From an uncultured Hyphomonas sp. (GTDB lineage Bacteria > Pseudomonadota > Alphaproteobacteria > Caulobacterales > Hyphomonadaceae), in assembly GCF_963675305.1 (NCBI RefSeq), contig NZ_OY776147.1, positions 744,001 through 808,000 of the forward strand: 64,000 nt of DNA, given 5' to 3'. Made by a program: the position numbers and the translations under genes. Numbering within the stretch: position 1 is the stretch's first letter; every line of letters begins with the position of its first letter. Under the pieces are notes generated by a model. The model saw nothing but the letters and a program-made list of their open reading frames with translations. It searched no databases and was not told where the DNA came from. This document shows, piece after piece, positions 18,104 through 26,527 of this stretch.

Positions 18104-20190
18104 GTAAAATAAAGAGTAGGGGTTCGTCAGTGGATCAACCAAATGCAGAGATTTTCCAGCGTCTGATAACAAAAGCCGCTGAGGGGCAATCAATGGAAGC
18201 CCGCAAGCTGCTGAACGTTCTCGAGGCGCGGCTTCAGGACGATTCATGCAACACCGGCGGCCACGACAACGAGCTGCTGAAAGCGATCAAAAGCCGGTAT
18301 GGACTAAAGTCTTCTCCCGCAAAGCAGACGGCGTCTGCTCAAGCGGTCAATTTCGTTTCGGCCGAAATCAGTGGCAGCCAACCAGGTGTCTCGCTCGTTA
18401 CCTGTTGTATGAACCGGAACGAGAACTTGCTGCGCGCAATAAACTCATGGGTGGCGCTGGATGAGATCGATGAAATCATTATCGTCGACTGGACGTCTGA
18501 AGATCCCGTTCAGGTTGCACTTGAGTGCCAGGGGATAAATGATCCGCGGATACGCATCATCCGGGCCGAAGGGGAGCCGCGTTGGGTGCTTTCCTACGCG
18601 TTCAATCTTGGATTCAGGTATGCGCGATATGACAAAATTCTGAAAGTCGATGCGGATATCGTTCTATCTGAAGACTTTTTCGCCAGGAACAAGCTCCTTT
18701 CCAACCAATTCATTGCCGGGGCGTGGGAACTGGCGAAGAAAGGCCAGGAGCATATCAACGGATTTTTCTTCGCCAATTCCGGCAATCTGAATACAATTCG
18801 TGGTTTCAACGAGTACATCACGACCTATGGCTGGGACGATGATGATATTTATAAGCGGATTCAGCGGATAGGTGTCAAAAAGGTATTCGTCGATACCGAA
18901 ACCATTCACCACCTGGATCATGATGATCAGCAAAGACTGGGAGGTGATGAGCAGCCGGTGCGCACAGCATGGCAGGAGCTGCGTCAAACGCCTATGTTCA
19001 GTATACGCCGGAACAGGTTTATCGCGAACGTCATGCCTGTGTGGAACGAAAACAGGAGGTTTGCCCCGTTCAGGGTATTGGAAAGCGCGCCCGGTTTTGT
19101 GCGGGTCCGGCGTTTAGCGGACAAGATGCGGCATCGCGTTGGCAAGGATATCGAAAACGATTCCCATTATTATGCCGCGTACGAGCTTATCTCCTGGAAA
19201 TTGGGTGTACGGGTTTTCGAATTGTCGAGAGAGCAGCTGGACACACTTCTGAACAGCAAGCCTCTGGATGCGCTGACATCCGAGGATGTCGATACGCTTC
19301 TGGAAACCCCCGAGCAGGAGATTCCGGCTCCGCATGTGCATTCAGGCAAGGCCCGCCTGTTTGTCGATCCGCAACATGGTCTCGGCAATCGGCTGCGGGC
19401 GATCGGGTCCGCAGCGGCGATTGCGGACAAAACCGACCGGGAGCTTGTCATTGTGTGGCAGCCCGACCACCACTGTGAAGGTACCCTGTCTGATCTGTTC
19501 GACTATGATGGGGCTGTCATCGAGGAGACGTTTGTTGAAGACGCCGCGAACAGCGGATGCTCTGTGTTCAACTATATGGAGGTCGAAGAGGGTGACAAGG
19601 GCGCACTGATCGATCCGATGCTGACGGGGGATATCTATGTCCGGTCCGCCTATGTCCTGAATTCTCCCTTCTCCAGTTGGGATGTCGAGAACCGGTTTCT
19701 GAAGGATCTGTCTCCGGTGGAGCGGGTGAAGGAGCTTGTCCAGGGGGTGCGCACGCCGAATGATGTGTCGGCGCACGTCCGGATGGTGGGCGGAACGGAT
19801 TACGAGCATCTCGCCTATGAAGCCCTGGACAACTGGACCGAGGAAGGGCACGCCGAAACGGATTTCTGGCGCAGGAAAAGTCACTTCTCGCACTTTATAA
19901 AACGCCTGGATGCACTCATCGCGGAAGGCAAGGCGGATCGTATATTCCTGGCGGCGGACAAGCCCGAAACCTATGACGTCTTTGTAAGGACTTTTGGAGA
20001 CAAGGTCGCTCTCCTGCCGCGCGAACTTTATGACCGCTCTGCCGAGCAATTGCAGTATGCACTTGCTGACGCGCTGCTGCTGGGCACGTCTCCCTTGTTG
20101 CTCGGATCCAGCTGGAGCTCGTTCTCTGAACTGGCCATGCGTCTTTCCCCCCACAAGATGACTATAGAAATGAGCGGAAAGGATTTTTAG
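18100..20190 (+). CDS. Two-domain glycosyltransferase: GT2-type domain plus fucosyltransferase-like GT-B domain
   Basis: The 696-residue product starts in an ATGA overlap with the sulfotransferase gene. Residues about 95-280 form a GT-A domain: V-S-L-V-T-C-C-M-N-R-N-E-N, then the D-A-D metal motif in K-V-D-A-D-I-V-L. The galactosyltransferase-like acceptor segment G-F-N-E...Y-G-W-D-D-D-D-I-Y-K-R follows. From about residue 405 a second enzyme begins with G-L-G-N-R-L-R-A-I-G-S-A, the nucleotide-site motif of the NodZ/GT23-like fucosyltransferase group, with an H-V-R segment further on. One polypeptide therefore probably adds two different sugars in succession. The donors are inferred, not shown. 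Confidence 0.75.
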   Translation: MSKIKSRGSSVDQPNAEIFQRLITKAAEGQSMEARKLLNVLEARLQDDSCNTGGHDNELLKAIKSRYGLKSSPAKQTASAQAVNFVSAEISGSQPGVSLVTCCMNRNENLLRAINSWVALDEIDEIIIVDWTSEDPVQVALECQGINDPRIRIIRAEGEPRWVLSYAFNLGFRYARYDKILKVDADIVLSEDFFARNKLLSNQFIAGAWELAKKGQEHINGFFFANSGNLNTIRGFNEYITTYGWDDDDIYKRIQRIGVKKVFVDTETIHHLDHDDQQRLGGDEQPVRTAWQELRQTPMFSIRRNRFIANVMPVWNENRRFAPFRVLESAPGFVRVRRLADKMRHRVGKDIENDSHYYAAYELISWKLGVRVFELSREQLDTLLNSKPLDALTSEDVDTLLETPEQEIPAPHVHSGKARLFVDPQHGLGNRLRAIGSAAAIADKTDRELVIVWQPDHHCEGTLSDLFDYDGAVIEETFVEDAANSGCSVFNYMEVEEGDKGALIDPMLTGDIYVRSAYVLNSPFSSWDVENRFLKDLSPVERVKELVQGVRTPNDVSAHVRMVGGTDYEHLAYEALDNWTEEGHAETDFWRRKSHFSHFIKRLDALIAEGKADRIFLAADKPETYDVFVRTFGDKVALLPRELYDRSAEQLQYALADALLLGTSPLLLGSSWSSFSELAMRLSPHKMTIEMSGKDF

Positions 20191-20193
20191 TCC

Positions 20194-20682
20194 GTGCGTG
20201 TGCTGTTTTCCAGGAAAATCGCCGCGTTGTCGAAACCGCGATGCGGGTCTACGAGCCTCAGAAGCATGCTGGGTCCTCTTGTTGATGAGCAGGCCGGCGA
20301 TATCGTCGTCAATGCCGGTTGCGACCGCCCGCCGTTTCATCCGCATATTACAGCGCCCTTCCTGAAAAGGGGCCTGAGGAGGAAGGGTCATGATCCCGAG
20401 GAGCTGGAGTACATTATTACCGTCCGGCACCCGGTGAGCATGTTGTGGTCTTGTTATGAGTTCTTTAAGCCGGATACGAAGTCCCACTATACATTTTCGC
20501 GGAAATGGGACCAACAGGACAGAATGGATTTCGAGGTCCGGGTGCTCAACGGTCGGCTGAAGCCATTTGACGAGTGGCTGGACATGGCTCTCGACTGGTC
20601 AGTCATTCTGGAGCTCGGCCGGGCAGCGTTAGCCAAAATCCGAAGCATGTTTCCTTACGAGTCCAATCTGTACGGAGTGTAG
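20194..20682 (+). CDS. Short sulfotransferase-like protein, possibly truncated
   Basis: A GTG start three bases after the preceding stop gives 162 residues. The N-terminus has the PAPS loop K-P-R-C-G-S-T-S-L-R-S, and V-R-H-P-V-S-M-L-W fills the place of the 3'-phosphate site, so this is a sulfotransferase fold. Family members usually run to 230-300 residues, and this one stops just after the helix that follows. The C-terminal third seems to be missing, perhaps lost when the next gene was brought close. It may be inactive. Confidence 0.6.
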   Translation: MRVLFSRKIAALSKPRCGSTSLRSMLGPLVDEQAGDIVVNAGCDRPPFHPHITAPFLKRGLRRKGHDPEELEYIITVRHPVSMLWSCYEFFKPDTKSHYTFSRKWDQQDRMDFEVRVLNGRLKPFDEWLDMALDWSVILELGRAALAKIRSMFPYESNLYGV

Positions 20683-20723
20683 ATTGTGGTTCAGTAGTCG
20701 GACAAAATACAACAAGGTGGGTC

Positions 20724-22241
20724 ATGAAGTACAAGAACTTCATTTACAATGAAAAGAGCAACACGGTTTTTGCGTATGTGCCGAAAGTCGCCTGCACCAA
20801 TTGGAAATCGCTTTTGCGGTACATGGCGGGGCATGAGAACTGGCTGGACAACAAGCTCGCGCACGACAAGCAAAATGGCGGATTGAATTATCTCGATATT
20901 GAAGGCAGCGACCGGGCCATTCTGAACAGGCCAGGCCTGAAGAAATTCGCCATGGTGCGGGATCCCTACTCCCGCGTGCTTTCTGCCTATCTCAACAAGG
21001 TGGAAAGTCGGTTGCCTCCCAAGCCCGAAGGGGAGGGCGATCATTTTGACAAGATTGTCCGGGATATCGACGTTTTCCGCAGGAATGTGTTGGGCGAGGG
21101 CGCCTATCCCGGCATCAACCTGGAGGTCTTCCTTCGCTGGCTGGATCATGGTGCATCCTGGTTCACCAAGGATGAGCACTGGGCCCCTCAGCATATTCTG
21201 CTGCGTCAGCCTGAGATGAAGTTCGACTTCATCGGCAAGCTTGAAAACCTGGAACAGGATTCCGCCCGCATCCTCGACTCCATGGACTGCGACCAGAGAT
21301 TTCCGTCCCAGAAAGACGTGAACTTCGCGCCGACGGGCGCGCAATCGAAGACCGACAAGTATTTCAATACTGTGACCCGCCGTCTTGTCGAGCGGATCTA
21401 CGCGGAAGACTTTCAATATTTTGATTATGCCTACGACAGTGGGACAAAAACTAAATACACGCAGACTCCATCCACTCATTCTGGGCCTCTAAAGATGTCA
21501 GATTCGATTTTACCAAAAAAACCAGCGGTGAATGAGCGCATCTCCCCTAATGATTGGATGTGGAAGGGGGATCCTGATCGAGAGCGCTACCTGAGTATGG
21601 GCTGGCGAGTAGCTCGCAGTTTGGTCGGTGCAGTGCTTATTGCCGGGACTTCTCCTCAAAAAATTGTGGATTTTGGCTGTGGTCATGGCCGCATTTTGCG
21701 TTGGCTTCAGGCATGCTTTCCGGGAGCGGAGTTAGTTGCAGCTGACCGGGAAGTGGACGCGGTTGAGTTCTGTGCTGACACTTTCGGTGCTACACGGCTC
21801 TTTTCCAATCCTACTTTTGATGACTTGGGGCTGGGCGAAAACAACGATCTTATTTGGTTGGGTTCGGTCTACACACACTTGCCGATGCCGTTGTGGGAGA
21901 AACTGACTCATGAGTTGATGAGTTCACTGTCGCCTGAAGGCTTGTTGTGCTTTTCTGTCGCTGGCCCCTTCGTTGCTCGTAAGTTGGAAGGTGGAGAGCG
22001 CAATCCCAATGCAGAGGTTAAAGAAGCGGAATTCAATACTTTTCTAGCAGATTATAAAGCGACTGGGTTTGGTTATGCGGATCATTCGAATGTTGGAGAT
22101 CGACAATGGGGACGCAGTATCATCTCCCACGAAAGATTGATTCGGTTCTTGCATGACATGGACCTAGAGATCGTTATGTTCGGTGAGCGCCTGTACGCCA
22201 ACCGGCAAGACATTGTAGTCGTTAGACGCAAGAGAAAATAG
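20724..22241 (+). CDS. Sulfotransferase-methyltransferase fusion
   Basis: ATG 20724 follows AAGGTGG and begins the carbohydrate sulfotransferase domain. This has Y-V-P-K-V-A-C-T-N-W-K-S as the PAPS loop (about 16-27) and V-R-D-P-Y-S-R-V-L-S-A-Y as the 3'-phosphate site, in the style of HNK-1/chondroitin sulfotransferases. At about residue 258 a second module starts, with its own Met (base 21495). It is a class I methyltransferase with V-D-F-G-C-G-H-G-R-I-L-R-W. The DNA becomes visibly richer in A and T at that point, so the module probably came from elsewhere and was joined in frame. The 505-residue product could sulfate and methylate the same glycan. Confidence 0.75.
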   Translation: MKYKNFIYNEKSNTVFAYVPKVACTNWKSLLRYMAGHENWLDNKLAHDKQNGGLNYLDIEGSDRAILNRPGLKKFAMVRDPYSRVLSAYLNKVESRLPPKPEGEGDHFDKIVRDIDVFRRNVLGEGAYPGINLEVFLRWLDHGASWFTKDEHWAPQHILLRQPEMKFDFIGKLENLEQDSARILDSMDCDQRFPSQKDVNFAPTGAQSKTDKYFNTVTRRLVERIYAEDFQYFDYAYDSGTKTKYTQTPSTHSGPLKMSDSILPKKPAVNERISPNDWMWKGDPDRERYLSMGWRVARSLVGAVLIAGTSPQKIVDFGCGHGRILRWLQACFPGAELVAADREVDAVEFCADTFGATRLFSNPTFDDLGLGENNDLIWLGSVYTHLPMPLWEKLTHELMSSLSPEGLLCFSVAGPFVARKLEGGERNPNAEVKEAEFNTFLADYKATGFGYADHSNVGDRQWGRSIISHERLIRFLHDMDLEIVMFGERLYANRQDIVVVRRKRK

Positions 22242-22244
22242 CCA

Positions 22245-23492
22245 ATGATCCTTCTCGATCAGAACCGGTTGGCAGGACTGGCAGACGCACAGAACATCAA
22301 CCACTGGATCAGGCGGCTTTACAACGATCATGGAGGTGGAGATATTTATCTCAGCCCCCGGATCTATCACATCGACGAGCCGATCGTCCTGAAAACGGGT
22401 GTGCGCCTGCTGGGGCAGGGCATTGCGACGCAATTGCGGGGCACAAGCAGCCTGATGGGCGCGGTGGTGATGTCGGATCATGCCGAGACTCTGGAGCGGG
22501 CAGATGCCTGGCTTGTTTCCGAAGGTGTTCCCGTCAGGTTCGAACTGAAGGACCTGGTTATCGATGGAGGAGACTCACAAGTTTCCAGCATGTTTGCTTC
22601 CGGGTGCGGTGTACATGTGTATGGAAAAGGATTCCGGTTCTCGAATGTTCAGATCACGAACACAAAGTCGCATGGGCTGGTCTCTGTCGGGTCCGTGCGT
22701 GGCGGGCAGGAAGGGTGGCGAGACGAGCCTGAAGCGGAGTTCGATGTCCGTATATCCCGATGCAAGGGTGACGGGTTTCTCATGCGCGGCCCGCATGACT
22801 CCATTATCCGACAAGCGATCATCTCTCACTGCAAGCAGCGCGGAATGGCTGTCGAGACAAACGGCATTTACAACGGCGCCTGCGATATCGAGTTTTGCCA
22901 TGCCTATGGCACAGACGACGTTGCCATCGATCTTGCGGCAAAGGTAAAAGCCGGATTTCTGCAGGGTGACACGGGTACGGGCGCCGGCGTGAGGATTGGC
23001 GGGTCCGAGATGACGTACGTCGATCGGATAGAATGTTTCAAGACCCGTGGAACCGTGGAAGACTATGCGCTGGATATCCGGGCCTCGTTCACCCAGATTG
23101 GTCTCGCACGTATCCGGGCAGACTGGGGAACAGGAGGTGTACGGATGATTGCGCCGGGCTGCCAGATCGGGCAACTGGACGTAGATGGCAAGCGTAACAC
23201 TGGTGGTAAGGTGAACAATACACCGAACGATGCAACCGGCGTCTATGTTGCGGGCAATATCAATCAGATCGGCACCATGTTCGTGCGGAACTTTGATGCG
23301 GGTGTTGGGGTGCATCTGGAAACCGGGTGTCGCGGCAGCCGGTTGTCCGGGCTGACAAAAAAATGCGCGACGCATCTGATTGCCCGGGATTTGCAGGGAT
23401 GTGATTTGAGTTTCCGAATGCATCGCAGAGGAAAAGAAATGGTCAATGCCTATCCGCTGAAGAAGGATAGGTTTGACCTGCTGGAGATCTGA
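22245..23492 (+). CDS. Right-handed parallel beta-helix protein (pectate-lyase-like fold)
   Basis: The 415-residue product starts four bases after the fusion gene. It has the repeating short-strand pattern of a parallel beta-helix, with recurring V-x-I-x-x-x and G-V-x-V-x-G steps from about residue 75 to 380. The opening segment D-I-Y-L-S-P-R-I-Y-H-I-D-E-P-I-V-L-K-T-G-V-R-L-L-G resembles the N-terminal cap of such enzymes. No signal peptide is seen, so it may act in the cytoplasm or be exported by another route. In glycan loci such proteins are lyases, epimerases or hydrolases acting on the polymer. No catalytic set could be assigned. Confidence 0.65.
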   Translation: MILLDQNRLAGLADAQNINHWIRRLYNDHGGGDIYLSPRIYHIDEPIVLKTGVRLLGQGIATQLRGTSSLMGAVVMSDHAETLERADAWLVSEGVPVRFELKDLVIDGGDSQVSSMFASGCGVHVYGKGFRFSNVQITNTKSHGLVSVGSVRGGQEGWRDEPEAEFDVRISRCKGDGFLMRGPHDSIIRQAIISHCKQRGMAVETNGIYNGACDIEFCHAYGTDDVAIDLAAKVKAGFLQGDTGTGAGVRIGGSEMTYVDRIECFKTRGTVEDYALDIRASFTQIGLARIRADWGTGGVRMIAPGCQIGQLDVDGKRNTGGKVNNTPNDATGVYVAGNINQIGTMFVRNFDAGVGVHLETGCRGSRLSGLTKKCATHLIARDLQGCDLSFRMHRRGKEMVNAYPLKKDRFDLLEI

Positions 23493-23686
23493 AGGAAGCG
23501 TTACTTCCCGGAAGATATGGGGCGGCCGGATAGAATACCCGATTTCACTGCACTTATTGTCGGACAGAAAACCTCCAATCCAACCGGGGTGAGGGGGACG
23601 CAGAGTATCCCGATCTTTTCAGGTCATGACCTGAGCCCCGATTGGTCCCGCATTTGAATGGAGAGTCTGTCGCAAGGAGACAGACA

Positions 23687-24112
23687 ATGCGGAAGAGCAA
23701 ATTCAGCGAAGAACAAATCATCGCGATCCTGGCGGAACAGGAGCGCGGGATGGCGACCTCGGAGGTCTGCCGGCGTCACGGCGTCAGCTCGGCCACCTTT
23801 TACAAGTGGAAAGCGAAGTTCGGAGGCATGGATGTCTCGGACGCGCGTCGGCTGAAGACACTCGAGACGGAGAACGCCCGGCTGAAAAAGCTGCTGGCGG
23901 ACAGCATGCTGGATGTGTCGATCCTGAAAGACCTGCTGGGAAGTGAGGCCCGACCGCCATCGGTTCAAGGGAAGGCCGAACATGACGACGCCCCAGGCGA
24001 AGCGGGCAGCGGCGCTGAAGGCGATGGAGACATACGACATCTCCCAGCGCCGGGCCTGCCGACTGGTCAGCGTCGATCCGAAGACTGTCAGGCGCGCGCC
24101 GGAACCGGATAA
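23687..24112 (+). CDS. IS3-family transposase OrfA
   Basis: ATG 23687 has AAGGAG eight bases upstream. Residues 1-60 are the helix-turn-helix with R-K-S-K-F-S-E-E-Q-I-I-A-I-L and G-V-S-S-A-T-F-Y-K-W-K; a leucine-zipper-like helix follows (L-K-T-L-E-T-E-N-A-R-L-K-K-L-L). Homologues usually end near residue 88-90, just after K-D-L-L-G. Here the frame runs on to 141 residues because the bases after L-L-G read GGAAGTGAG. One more A would give a stop there and would also put orfB in the usual -1 frame. A one-base loss in this copy is inferred. Confidence 0.85.
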   Translation: MRKSKFSEEQIIAILAEQERGMATSEVCRRHGVSSATFYKWKAKFGGMDVSDARRLKTLETENARLKKLLADSMLDVSILKDLLGSEARPPSVQGKAEHDDAPGEAGSGAEGDGDIRHLPAPGLPTGQRRSEDCQARAGTG

Positions 24113-24872
24113 TCCGGAGATCCGGGGCCGCATGCGTGAGATCGCTTCCGAGCGGCGCCGGTTCGGCTATCGCCGCATCGGCCTGATGCTCGAACGGGAG
24201 GGCATCACCATGAACCATAAGAAGCTGAGGCGCCTCTACAAAGACGAAGGGCTGGCAGTGAAGCGCCGCCGTGGCCGCAAACGCGCCACGGGAACGCGGG
24301 AACCCATGCCTGTGCCGGACGGCCCGTCGAAGCGGTGGAGTCTCGACTTTGTGTCAGACGTGTTCGGACCGGCCCGCCGGTTCCGCATGCTCTGCATCAT
24401 CGATGACTATACACGCGAATGTCTTGCCCTGGTGGCGGACACCTCGCTGTCAGGTGCCCGTGTCGCCCGGGAACTCGATCGCTGTGTACGGCTCTATGGC
24501 AGGCCAGAAACCATTGTCTCGGACAATGGCAGTGAACTGACGTCACGTGCCTTACTTGAATGGCAGAACGAAACCGGTATCGCCTGGCACTATATCGCGC
24601 CCGGCAAGCCGCAGCAGAATGGCTTCGTCGAAAGCTTCAACGGGAAGCTGCGGGATGAATGCCTCAACGAAGAAGTGTTCGACAGTCTCGCTCATGCCCG
24701 CAAGGTCCTCGGGCGCTGGCGACACGACTACAATCACCACCGGCCTCACTCATCTCTGGGCGGGCTCACGCCCGCAGCGCGCCGGTCGCTCGAGCATGTG
24801 GGGAGCTCCGCTCCCGGCGCGCTCGCCATATCTCAAACCATGGACTATGAAAGGGTCAGACTCTCGAAATAA
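23982..24872 (+). CDS. IS3-family transposase OrfB (DDE integrase)
   Basis: The ATG at 23982 gives 296 residues; a GTG 39 bases earlier is also in frame. The N-terminal helix-turn-helix (S-Q-R-R-A-C-R-L-V-S-V) precedes the retroviral-integrase-like core. The DDE residues are visible in S-L-D-F-V-S-D, V-S-D-N-G-S-E and N-G-F-V-E-S-F-N-G-K-L-R-D-E-C. The frame is intact to the conserved H-R-P-H-S-S-L-G-G-L-T-P tail. It cuts and joins the ends of the element, normally as an OrfAB frameshift product. Confidence 0.93.
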   Translation: MTTPQAKRAAALKAMETYDISQRRACRLVSVDPKTVRRAPEPDNPEIRGRMREIASERRRFGYRRIGLMLEREGITMNHKKLRRLYKDEGLAVKRRRGRKRATGTREPMPVPDGPSKRWSLDFVSDVFGPARRFRMLCIIDDYTRECLALVADTSLSGARVARELDRCVRLYGRPETIVSDNGSELTSRALLEWQNETGIAWHYIAPGKPQQNGFVESFNGKLRDECLNEEVFDSLAHARKVLGRWRHDYNHHRPHSSLGGLTPAARRSLEHVGSSAPGALAISQTMDYERVRLSK

Positions 24873-24913
24873 ACGCGGGACGCGTGGGGCTCAGGTCAGT
24901 CAGGATCCGGCCC

Positions 24914-26308
24914 ATGTCAATTTCTCCAAAACTTTCCCTTCCTTTCTTGTCGCCAACCAGGCGCAGAAGCACGTCACGGTCAATGAAGGACTGCTCAGGC
25001 TCGATACGCTGGTGCAGCTGTCGGTCAATGACGCATCATTGAGCTCACCGCCCCAAGCCTGGAGGAGGGCGCGAGCTTTATTGTCTCGACTGTTGCGACG
25101 GCAGACTGGTCTGGCCATGACTGTGACGTTGCGGCTTGGCAGGATGGCGCCTGAGCGTTCCTTGCCCCGCGGGCCGGCTGGCGGTCCTGGGATGCCGGGA
25201 CCGGACAGCTCCTCATCCATGATGGCAGCGCCTGGAGCGCCGATGCCTCAGGCGGGACAATCAACCCTGCACCGCTCGTGGATGTGAACACGACGGCGGA
25301 TACCACCAACAGGCTGGCTGTGAAGTCCGATGCGGTGCTCCTGTCATATGACGACATCACGCCCGGCAGCGGTGATATTCGTGGCATCCTGAACAAAGCA
25401 GGGAAGGTCGATACCTGCCCCTCCTGTTTCAGCAGAACTGGCAGGGGCGTGCAGAGCTTAGCCTGGCCGGCGATGACGATTTCTGCATCAAGGTCTCCGC
25501 TGATGGCAGTAGCTGGCACGGCGCGCTCTGGCTGGACCGGCACACCGGCGCGGCGGCATTTTCCAATACGGCCAGTGCAGTCAACCTCTTTCAGAACCGT
25601 GATTTCTCAGTCTGGCGGCGCGGCACATCGCACATGCTGATAGCATCGGGCTACACCTTTGCTACCGACCGTTTTTATTGCCGCGTCGCGCTAGGTGATA
25701 GCGGGGCCGGGACTATCCGCCGGAAAGCATTCACCCCGGGCCAGTCCGATGTACCCGGCGGCGTAGCTTATTTTTGCGAGCATCACAGATCAGCGCGGCG
25801 CTGCAAAGGCCCCTGATCGGCCAGGTGGTGGAAAATGTGCGCCGAATGGCAGCGCTTCACCCTCAGTTTCTATGCCAGGGCAGATGCCGCTCCATTCGAT
25901 GTAAATGCCTATTTCGCTCAGGTCTTTGGCGATGGCGGTTCTGCCAACAATGTGTTCCACAATTCGACTGCCTTTTCCTTCACGACCGACTAGGTGCGAT
26001 ATACTTTGACGTTCGATGTGCCGGAGATGGGCGGAAAGGTGCCAGGCGACGGAAACGGCACCCGCCTGTAGCTGCTGTTCCCCTCCAGCCAAACTTTCAC
26101 GGTCCACCTTGCCTGTATGAAGCTCGAGCCCGGTTCGTTTGCCACACCCTTCGGGTCTGCCAACCCTGCAGAAGAGTTGATACGGTGCCGCCGGTATTTC
26201 CGCAGATATGCCAATTCGCAGGCGGTCGCCGACCTGTTTTTCGAGATGCGCAGACAGCCGGATCAAAGCGGCTCCGGACCATATGATTACAGTGCGGAGC
26301 TAACTTGA
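24914..26308 (+). pseudogene. Decayed DUF2793-type phage/GTA tail-fibre-like gene
   Basis: Three-frame reading recovers one protein broken by several lesions. It starts M-S-I-S-P-K-L-S-L-P-F-L, shifts frame near 24947, and continues V-A-N-Q-A-Q-K-H-V-T-V-N-E-G-L-L, the DUF2793 signature. After another shift near 25030 a TGA at 25152 replaces an expected Trp in D-G-A-(W)-A-F-L-A-P-R-A-G-W. Further shifts occur near 25410 and after 25740, with TAG stops at 25991 and 26069. The C-terminal end has L-E-P-G-S-F-A-T-P-F-G, typical of phage tail-fibre proteins. Such fibres bind surface glycans. Nothing suggests it is still functional. Confidence 0.8.
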
Positions 26309-26527
26309 GTTTATTACATTCGCGTGTCGTTCCCAGGTGGGTGGTTCGGTTGACGGTAAAGCGAAACACCGATACCTGATTGCCCTGAAAAGTGGATGGT
26401 CGCCATTTCACAGCTAAAGGTGTCTGCCACCGATAACCTATCTACGTGGACATGAGGATATCTGCGAAGAGAGTTTTGCGTTACTATTTAGGGTTGTTGC
26501 ATAGCGGCTGCATATATTTCATTTGGC
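26309..26527. other. Intergenic stretch without a recognisable gene
   Basis: No supported gene or terminator is seen. The base composition is lower in G and C than the rest of the window, like the gene that follows. It may include decayed sequence from the pseudogene before it and the promoter of the next gene. Confidence 0.3.

Larger units (their letters stand above)
23623..24902 (+). mobile_element. Complete IS3-family element (IS407-like) with 4-bp target duplication
   Basis: The element itself runs from 23627 to 24898 (1272 bp). Its ends are inverted repeats that start TGACCTGAGCCCC on both sides and continue with interruptions (GTCCCGC, then AGAGTCTG) for about 40 bases. GTCA flanks it on both sides (23623-23626 and 24899-24902), a 4-bp duplication as expected for the IS407 group. 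It carries orfA and orfB. It lies 15 bases upstream of the start codon of a decayed gene and about 130 bases after the beta-helix gene. The intact ends and duplication point to a fairly recent insertion. Confidence 0.93.
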
